Shown here in pieces: positions 58,837 to 64,000 of a DNA stretch of 64,000 bases; the stretch's first letter is position 1; the number at the start of each line of letters is the position of its first letter. Source of the stretch: Clostridiales bacterium (GTDB lineage: Bacteria > Bacillota > Clostridia > Oscillospirales > CAG-272); assembly GCA_012727435.1 (NCBI GenBank), contig JAAYHB010000021.1, positions 311,918 through 375,917 on the forward strand, read 5' to 3'. Made by a program: the position numbers and the translations under genes. Below the pieces are notes generated by a model. The model searched no databases. It was not told the origin of the DNA and was given only the letters and a program-made list of their open reading frames with translations.

Positions 58837-59106
58837 TTAGGCGGTGTCATCTCTGACAATGACATACTCGCCCTTAAAAATCCGGTTGATGGCAACTTTT
58901 ATTGCCTTCTCATCCCGGTATTCCTTGTCGATCATCGACATGAGCGGCTTGTCTGTTTCCTTGTTCCCGGTCTGGGACTTCTCGGCCAGCTCGCGCTGCT
59001 TGACATACTCGTCGGTGATAATCCTTGCGCATTTCGCGGTGGCCAGCGCCAGCTCATAGCGGTTGAATTTGCCTTGAGACAGCTCTTCAATGGTGGGATA
59101 TAGCAT
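58837..59106 (-). CDS. rpoZ: RNA polymerase omega subunit
   Basis: An 89-residue protein. 'GKFNRYELALATAKCARIITDEY' is the conserved omega motif near the N-terminus, and the remaining helical part ends in 'DEKAIKVAINRIFKGEYVIVRDDT'. It promotes assembly of RNA polymerase. It lies 48 bases after remA; gmk, which normally separates the two, is missing from this locus. Confidence 0.93.
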   Translation of the reverse strand: MLYPTIEELSQGKFNRYELALATAKCARIITDEYVKQRELAEKSQTGNKETDKPLMSMIDKEYRDEKAIKVAINRIFKGEYVIVRDDTA

Positions 59107-59154
59107 CTATATTCCTCCGTATATTCCTCGGTTATTGCCGTGTATATTCTCGAT

Positions 59155-59415
59155 TTATTCGTCAACATCCCCGGCAGCCTCGACGCCCGAGGCGCGGGCG
59201 GCGATTTTTTCGCCCGGCAGCGCCGACATGATGACGTGTTCGGTATCGGTTATTATTACCGCGCGGATTTTCCGGCCGCAGGTAAGGTCAATCGCGCGGC
59301 CTTCGTCCTTTGCGTCCTGAATAAGCCGCCTTATGGGTGCCGAGTCGGGTCCGGCGACAAGGACTATGCGTTCGGCAGCCACAAGGTTGCCGTATCCGAC
59401 ATTGATAAATTTCAT
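59155..59415 (-). CDS. remA: Extracellular matrix regulator RemA (DUF370)
   Basis: An 86-residue protein. 'FINVGYGNLVAAERIVLVAGPDSAPIRRLIQDAKDEGRAIDLTCGRKIRAVIITDTEHVIMS' agrees with RemA/DUF370 along the whole domain; the last 20 residues are an Ala/Glu-rich tail. RemA binds DNA as a ring-like oligomer and activates biofilm and osmoprotection genes in B. subtilis. Order yicC-remA is conserved in Firmicutes. Confidence 0.94.
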   Translation of the reverse strand: MKFINVGYGNLVAAERIVLVAGPDSAPIRRLIQDAKDEGRAIDLTCGRKIRAVIITDTEHVIMSALPGEKIAARASGVEAAGDVDE

Positions 59416-59454
59416 CTCACACTCCGGTTTGTTGGCGCTCTGCCCGAAAGTCGG

Positions 59455-60336
59455 CTAATCGATGTTCTGAATCTGTTCCCTGATTTTCTCAAGCTCGCAC
59501 TTGCATTCGACCACAAGCCGGGCTGTTGCCGCGTTCTGGCATTTTGAGCCTATGGTGTTTACCTCGCGGTTCATTTCCTGAATGAGAAAGTCGAGTTTGC
59601 GGCCGACAGGACCGTCTGCCAAAGCGGTGGCGGCAAAGGCGTCGATATGCGAGCGCAGCCGCACAATCTCCTCGTCAATCGATATCCGGTCGGCAAATAT
59701 CGCACATTCGGTGAGCAGCCTGTTCTCGTCGACCGGGATGTCGCCGAGCAGGCCGCGCAGGCGTTCCTCAAGCTTTTTCCGGTATCCCTCTACATCGGCG
59801 GCCGACAGACCGGCAATTTCCGCGACATGGCTGCGGATGGTCTCAAGCTTCAAGCTCACATCTTCATAAAGCCGCCGGCCTTCGGCTTTGCCGGTTTCAA
59901 GAAATCTGTCTGTTGCCTTCTCGAGCACTACAAGGACATCCTGCCAGTCGCGCTCGACGTCCTCCTCGGGTTTTGTGACCAAAAACAGGTCGCGGTTTTG
60001 GGCGACGGTCATTGTGCTGATGTCGTCGGGAAGGCCGAATTCGTCCCGCAGTTTATACAGCGCCGCGATATAGCCCGAGGCATAGGCCGTGTCGAGCGAG
60101 ACGCTTATTTTCTCGGGGCACACCGTCACGATGCCGATTGTCACATCCACTTTGCCGCGGCTGATGCCCCTTGACACAAGATAGGGCTTTACCCTTTCCT
60201 CAAGGTAAGACAGAGCGCGCGGGAGCTTTACCGAGCAGTCGAAGTAACGGCTGTTGACCGAGCGGAGCTCGGCCATAATATCCCTTCCGCCGACAATTTC
60301 GCGGTGCCGGCCGAAGGCGGTCATGCTGCGGAACAT
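59455..60336 (-). CDS. yicC: YicC-family endoribonuclease
   Basis: A 293-residue protein starting at MFRSMTAFGR (60336), where GGGGGAAACG precedes the ATG; the ORF-track start lies inside the promoter. 'SMTAFGR', 'ELRSVNSRYFDCSVKLPRAL' and the C-terminal 'LDFLIQEMNREVNTIGSKCQNA' are the conserved motifs. YicC/YloC proteins are metal-dependent endoribonucleases that act on small RNAs and mRNA. It is the first gene of the minus-strand cluster, followed after 39 bases by remA. Confidence 0.95.
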   Translation of the reverse strand: MFRSMTAFGRHREIVGGRDIMAELRSVNSRYFDCSVKLPRALSYLEERVKPYLVSRGISRGKVDVTIGIVTVCPEKISVSLDTAYASGYIAALYKLRDEFGLPDDISTMTVAQNRDLFLVTKPEEDVERDWQDVLVVLEKATDRFLETGKAEGRRLYEDVSLKLETIRSHVAEIAGLSAADVEGYRKKLEERLRGLLGDIPVDENRLLTECAIFADRISIDEEIVRLRSHIDAFAATALADGPVGRKLDFLIQEMNREVNTIGSKCQNAATARLVVECKCELEKIREQIQNID

Positions 60337-60364
60337 CGTTTCCCCCATCCGGTTAGATACAATT

Positions 60365-60393
60365 ATTTTAATACATTTTGGCGGCGATGTCAA
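60365..60393 (-). promoter_or_regulatory. Sigma-A promoter of the yicC-to-thiN cluster
   Basis: On the minus strand: TTGACA, 17-bp spacer, TAAAAT, 29 bases before the yicC start. Confidence 0.8.
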
Positions 60394-60491
60394 GGTAAAT
60401 TCAGGGATTTATTGCTAACAGCCTTAAACCTTCCCGAGGCGGTGGATACTAACAAAAAATTCCTTTATGCGCCATGGCCGACAGGCATCTC

Positions 60492-60520
60492 TTGTATTCG
60501 ACAGCCCGGTATGGTACAAT
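60492..60520 (+). promoter_or_regulatory. Sigma-A promoter for the flavin reductase gene
   Basis: TTGTAT, 17-bp spacer, TACAAT. Confidence 0.65.
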
Positions 60521-60595
60521 ATAAAAAAACCGAGAGACCAGCGCCTGTGTGCGCTGTGAAAAGAGAGGGACCGTGGCCCCGGAAAGGCAGGAAGT

Positions 60596-61099
60596 ATGAG
60601 TAAATTCAAGGAAATTTCACCCGAGCAGGTGAGCAATATTTTTGGGCTTATAGGGCACGACTGGATGCTTATAACCGCGGCCAAAGACGGCGCGGTCAAT
60701 ACCATGACGGCAAGCTGGGGCTGTGCCGGGATACTCTGGAACAAGCCGGTGGCGATATGCTTTATCAGGCACTCGCGCTATACGTTTGAATTTGCCGAGG
60801 CGGCCGACACAATGTCGCTCTCCTTTTTCGGAGAAGAATACCGCCCGGCACTCAATCTCTGCGGCAGGGTCAGCGGCAGGGACTGCGATAAGTTCGCCGA
60901 AGCCGGGCTGACGCCGGCATTTTACGGCGACACTCCCTACATAGAGGAGGCAAGGTTGGTGTTCATCTGCCGCAAACTTTATGCCGACGATATAAAAGAG
61001 GACAATTTCATAGTCAAAGGACTGCTGGCAAATTACCCGACCCGCGATTTCCACAGGTTCTACATCCTTGAGATAAAGACGGCACTGCTGCGTATATAA
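60596..61099 (+). CDS. Flavin reductase-like domain protein
   Basis: A 167-residue FMN-binding split-barrel protein. 'DWMLITAAKDGAVNTMTASWGCAGILWNKPVAICFIRHSRYTFEF' has the conserved pattern of flavin reductase-like proteins, and 'MSLSFFGEEYRPALNLCGRVSGRDCDKFAEAGLTP' follows. It probably binds FMN and reduces flavin or a small substrate in the cytoplasm. The ATG has AAAGGCAGG upstream. proA follows 46 bases later on the same strand and may be co-transcribed, though no functional link is obvious. Confidence 0.85.
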   Translation: MSKFKEISPEQVSNIFGLIGHDWMLITAAKDGAVNTMTASWGCAGILWNKPVAICFIRHSRYTFEFAEAADTMSLSFFGEEYRPALNLCGRVSGRDCDKFAEAGLTPAFYGDTPYIEEARLVFICRKLYADDIKEDNFIVKGLLANYPTRDFHRFYILEIKTALLRI

Positions 61100-61145
61100 G
61101 GCAACTTCTGCCCCGCGTACATATCATTTGAAGGGACATAATGAG

Positions 61146-62396
61146 ATGGAACAGCAGGATAAACTGAGGGAGATTTGCGCGGCCGCCCGCGCCGCGGCAA
61201 GGGCCGCCGCTGTGTCCGAGCAGCGCAGCACAGCCCTTGAGAAGGCGGCCGACCGCATTATGGCCGAGTGCGACACGATTTTTGAGGCAAACATAGCCGA
61301 CATAGAGGCTGCCAGAGACGCGGGACTGCCCGAAGGGATTCTTGACAGGATGAGGGTTGACCGCAGTAATATTTCGGTGCTCTGCGGCGCGCTGCGCGAG
61401 GTCGCGCGCCTGCCCGACCCGCTGGGCACCGGGACGGTCAGGATAAGCCGGCGGGGTTATGAGATAAAGCGGGTTAAGGTGCCGCTCGGGGTTGTCGCCT
61501 TTGTCTATGACTGCCGCCCCGAGCTGACTGTGCGCGCCTCCGCGCTTGCAATAAAGTCGGGGAATGCGGCAATCCTCTGCACCAAAAGGTACCCGGCGAC
61601 CGATATTGCACTGATCAACGCCCTGCGACGGGCTACAGAGGAGGCCGGACTTGACCCGGCGCTCATCACCCGCCTTGACCCCGGGGAAGACGGGATGCTT
61701 AAGGCGCTTGCCGGCACGCGGGGGCTGGTTGACCTTGTAGTAGCCTACGGCAGCCGGGAGGATGTCCGCCGTATTTCTGAGGGCGCCGTGGTCCCGGTTA
61801 TCGAGGCCTGTCCGGGGAACGGGCATATTTATATCGACTGGCCCTGCGACATTTCGCAGGCAGTGAAGGCCGCGCTGAGCTCCAAGGGCGGGCTTGCCCG
61901 CGAGTGCGACACCCCGGCGACCACCCTTCTGGTGCACAGCGAGGCGGCAGCAGAGTTTCTGCCGGCCTTGAGCCGCGCCGCGCAGCCCTATCATCTCGAA
62001 TACCGGGGCTGCCCCAGAACCCGCGAATACCTACCCGCGGCAATTCCGGCGGTCAGGGAGGACTGGGCGGCCGAGTGCTGCGGGCGCATACTGGCCATCA
62101 AGGTGGTTGACTCGTTTGACGAGGCTGTTGAGCACATTAACACCTTCGGGACCGGGCACAGCGAGGCGATAATTACCCTCTCGGAGCCGAATGCCCATAG
62201 ATTCGGGCGCGAGATTGACGCGGCGGCGGTATATGTCAACGCCATCTCAAGGTATGCCGAGGGCGGGGAGGTCGAGCCCGGCGCGCAGGCCGGCTTTTCG
62301 GCCCAGAAATTCGGCTTCCGCGGCCCGGTTTGTCTCGGGACACTCACCACAGACAAATATCTGATTGAAGGCGACGGGCGGCAGGCGGCAAAATAG
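61146..62396 (+). CDS. proA: Gamma-glutamyl phosphate reductase
   Basis: A 416-residue NADPH-dependent enzyme giving glutamate semialdehyde in proline synthesis. The start at 61146 follows GAAGGGA at 9 bases; the ORF-track TTG start overlaps that site. 'RISRRGYEIKRVKVPLGVVAFVYDCRPELTVRASALAIKSGNAAIL' and 'HINTFGTGHSEAIIT' are canonical. The catalytic Cys is in 'ARECDTPATTLLVH', where most homologues read CNAxETLLVH, so the loop is divergent although the Cys and TLLVH are kept. proB is not in the window. Confidence 0.92.
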   Translation: MEQQDKLREICAAARAAARAAAVSEQRSTALEKAADRIMAECDTIFEANIADIEAARDAGLPEGILDRMRVDRSNISVLCGALREVARLPDPLGTGTVRISRRGYEIKRVKVPLGVVAFVYDCRPELTVRASALAIKSGNAAILCTKRYPATDIALINALRRATEEAGLDPALITRLDPGEDGMLKALAGTRGLVDLVVAYGSREDVRRISEGAVVPVIEACPGNGHIYIDWPCDISQAVKAALSSKGGLARECDTPATTLLVHSEAAAEFLPALSRAAQPYHLEYRGCPRTREYLPAAIPAVREDWAAECCGRILAIKVVDSFDEAVEHINTFGTGHSEAIITLSEPNAHRFGREIDAAAVYVNAISRYAEGGEVEPGAQAGFSAQKFGFRGPVCLGTLTTDKYLIEGDGRQAAK

Positions 62397-62432
62397 CAAT
62401 CATCACCGTAAAAATATACCGCAAGTCAAGTC

Positions 62433-62463
62433 AAATGCGGGCGGCCACCGGCCGCCCGCATTT
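62433..62463. terminator. Bidirectional terminator between proA and the thioredoxin gene
   Basis: A 14-bp stem AAATGCGGGCGGCC / GGCCGCCCGCATTT with a 3-base loop. Its right edge reaches the stop codon of the convergent thioredoxin gene. Confidence 0.8.
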
Positions 62464-62788
62464 ATGTCACCGCGGCACCCGACAGGACCAGCCTCCGCAG
62501 CTCATCAAGGCCGACAATGCCGACTTTTTGGTTCAACACCCTGCCGTCCCGCAGGACGAGAAAGGTCGGGACGCTCATGATGTTATATCGCCGGCAAAGC
62601 CCGGGGGACTTATCGGTGTTGACTGTGCAGACCATTGTATCGTCGCCCTGCTCCCCGGCAAACTGCGCGACGGCATCCTTTACCGCGCGGCAGGCGGGAC
62701 AGCGGTCGTTGTAAAATTCAAGAAGTATAGTTTTCCCCGGCGTGTCAAGCAGGCCGGCGTTCTTGTCGTCAATCTCGGTTATGGGCAT
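62462..62788 (-). CDS. Thioredoxin-like protein (CPAC active site)
   Basis: A 108-residue thioredoxin-fold protein with no signal peptide. The redox site is CPAC in 'LLEFYNDRCPACRAVKDAV', instead of the CGPC of standard TrxA. 'VNTDKSPGLCRRYNIMSVPTFLVLRDGRVL' carries the cis-Pro in 'SVPT'. A dithiol-disulfide exchange role is likely; the changed loop should alter its redox potential. It is transcribed alone. Confidence 0.88.
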   Translation of the reverse strand: MPITEIDDKNAGLLDTPGKTILLEFYNDRCPACRAVKDAVAQFAGEQGDDTMVCTVNTDKSPGLCRRYNIMSVPTFLVLRDGRVLNQKVGIVGLDELRRLVLSGAAVT

Positions 62789-62879
62789 AAATTACACCTC
62801 GGATACGGTTTTTATTAGTATGCCCCTCTATATGACTTAAAATCATCAAAAAAACGTAGAAACATTAGTGGAAAACATG

Positions 62880-62908
62880 TTGACAAATACCAATTGATGA
62901 CATATAAT
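62880..62908 (+). promoter_or_regulatory. Perfect consensus sigma-A promoter ahead of a pseudogene
   Basis: TTGACA, 17-bp spacer, TATAAT. A GAGGAGGA ribosome site follows at 62922-62930. Confidence 0.9.
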
Positions 62909-62940
62909 TTTTTATATATTTTGAGGAGGAGCAATCAAAC

Positions 62941-63249
62941 TTGAATATCAGAAAGCTAGTGATTATAATAATTTTTTCTCTAATACCCCTAGTTTTATGA
63001 CGGCCTGTTCCTCCGATGATTTTCAGCCTGAAGCGACAGGTGTTTATACTGCCGGGGACGGCGGGGTTATTCCTATAAATTTACCCTGGAGGGGCGTATG
63101 CCGAACGCATCACGGGAAATGCGGATTTTTATGCAAACGATCCTTCGTTGACATTTGATCAGGTGACAAGAAGCATGTACAGCAGCTTATGGGAAGAAGC
63201 AAAGCTGATGTCCGAATTTTATATTGTTTCTTTTGAACATGTTGAATGA
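62941..63249 (+). pseudogene. Frameshifted lipoprotein gene
   Basis: A TTG start after GAGGAGGA opens a signal peptide (NIRKLVIIIIFSLIPLVL) that runs into TGA. Restoring one A there gives the lipobox LMTACSS, and the next frame reads 'DDFQPEATGVYTAGDGGV'. After two further frame changes the text reads 'YSYKFTLEG' and then 'AYAERITGNADFYANDPSLTFDQVTRSMYSSLWEEAKLM' to TGA at 63249. Protein-like sequence in three consecutive frames shows a small lipoprotein gene of about 100 codons broken by at least three indels. Its promoter is intact. Family unrecognised. Confidence 0.75.
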
Positions 63250-63258
63250 CAAAAATGC

Positions 63259-63296
63259 AAAAGCCCCCGCGGCGCATATGCGCCGCGGGGGCTTTT
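63259..63296. terminator. Bidirectional terminator
   Basis: AAAAGCCCCCGCGGCGCAT / ATGCGCCGCGGGGGCTTTT, a 19-bp perfect palindrome between the pseudogene and the CD1247-type gene. Confidence 0.93.
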
Positions 63297-63311
63297 GATT
63301 TGTGCAATTTA

Positions 63312-63722
63312 TTATTCTTCGTCGCCGTCTTCGTCCTCGTCTTCAACCAGTGTGGCGAGCTTCTCGCCGCAGGAAGGGCAGGTCAGGTCGTCGGGGTCGT
63401 CTTCACTGTCAAAACAGATAGTCTCCCCGCAGTTGGGGCACTCGATTTCATAGCACTCGTCGTCGCAGCCCTCGTCTTCATCATCCTCGTTTTCGTCAGC
63501 CGGGCCGTAGAAGTACCGCTCGACATTCCCGAGGTCCTCGTCGAGTTCCTCAATGTAATCGTTCAGATAATCAATGTCGTCCTCGATTTCCGACAAAGCC
63601 TTTGCCATATCTCCGACAAGGTCGATTAGGGCGGCAATCAGTTTTCCTTCAGGTGTGGTTTTGTCGTAATCAAGGCCCTCGGCAAGTCCCTTGAGGTATA
63701 TTGCTTTTTCGTTGAGCGTCAT
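63312..63722 (-). CDS. CD1247-type acidic zinc-ribbon protein
   Basis: A 136-residue protein. The N-terminal 65 residues are helical ('LNEKAIYLKGLAEGLDYDKTTPEGKLIAALIDLVGDMAKAL') and match the CD1247 N-terminal domain found in Clostridia. An acidic stretch follows, then a zinc ribbon 'CPNCGETICF...CPSCGEK' near residues 95-120 and an acidic end (EDEDEDGDEE). Function is unknown. It lies downstream of efp on the same strand, a common clostridial pair. Confidence 0.85.
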   Translation of the reverse strand: MTLNEKAIYLKGLAEGLDYDKTTPEGKLIAALIDLVGDMAKALSEIEDDIDYLNDYIEELDEDLGNVERYFYGPADENEDDEDEGCDDECYEIECPNCGETICFDSEDDPDDLTCPSCGEKLATLVEDEDEDGDEE

Positions 63723-63813
63723 TCTTTTGTCTACCTTTCATTTTTTCTATGTTTTTTGGGCTGCGCCGGCGGCAGCCGATATGGATTAGGGGCGAGGTCA
63801 GGATATGGCGGTT

Positions 63814-64000
<187 letters not shown>

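Noticed and set aside
61014-61994. 326-residue minus-strand ORF opposite proA
   Set aside because: Shadow frame spanning two real plus-strand genes.

Overview
The window reads as the chromosome of a spore-forming member of the Clostridia (Firmicutes), most likely an uncultured gut lineage near the Oscillospirales. I judge this from gene content: spoVG, a hidden 28-codon spoVM, a spoIIQ-like M23 protein, remA, mrnC, the rimP-nusA-rnpM-ylxQ-infB operon, a gdpP-rplI-dnaB operon and a GC-rich composition. Lineage assignment below class is an inference. Gene density is high, tRNAs encode their own CCA, and most transcription units have a clear sigma-A promoter with a 17-bp spacer.

Layout. 1-5433: end of an FAD oxidoreductase, then a lipoprotein binding protein, a GLUG-type surface protein and a metallo-beta-lactamase-fold lipoprotein. 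5434-7132: a low-GC patch with a broken gene, then an endonuclease/exonuclease/phosphatase-fold lipoprotein. 7236-7712: five tRNAs (Val, Asp, Phe, Gly, Cys) on the minus strand with one promoter. 7928-13119: an HTH/PH-domain membrane protein, YerC, MurC, SpoVG, a YfcE-type phosphoesterase and a lipid kinase. 13426-15291: three small genes of unknown function, possibly sporulation-linked, and a membrane protein. 15475-18729: a phosphoribosyltransferase, ThiI, a DUF2007 protein and a DEDDh exonuclease. 18932-21259: PiT phosphate transporter with its DUF47 partner, a candidate small RNA and tRNA-Trp. 21435-25122: a heterodimeric ABC exporter. 25272-28504: sugar-metabolism genes. 28656-33837: SpoIIQ-like protein, AsnRS, two tandem SGNH hydrolases and Mini-RNase III. 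34019-42016: ftsH-hpt-tilS and gdpP-rplI-dnaB. 42488-47240: rimP-nusA-rnpM-ylxQ-infB. 47530-48594: a lone lipoprotein. 48699-60336: a long minus-strand run yicC-remA-rpoZ-priA-def-fmt-yugP-rsmB-rlmN-PASTA-rsgA-thiN-spoVM. 60596-64000: flavin reductase, proA, thioredoxin, a decayed lipoprotein gene with an intact consensus promoter, a CD1247-type protein and the 3' part of efp.

The yicC-to-spoVM run has the same order as the Bacillus gmk-to-spoVM cluster but lacks gmk, coaBC, prpC, the PrkC kinase domain and rpe. A palindromic repeat family sits at gene 3' ends at least five times, two of them in the gap where prpC/prkC would be expected. The most interesting items are the unannotated SpoVM, the kinase-less PASTA protein, the candidate small RNA beside the phosphate transporter genes, the small-gene trio at 13426-14744, and the frameshifted lipoprotein under a perfect promoter. 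I saw no CRISPR array, rRNA, prophage, insertion sequence or recognised defence system.
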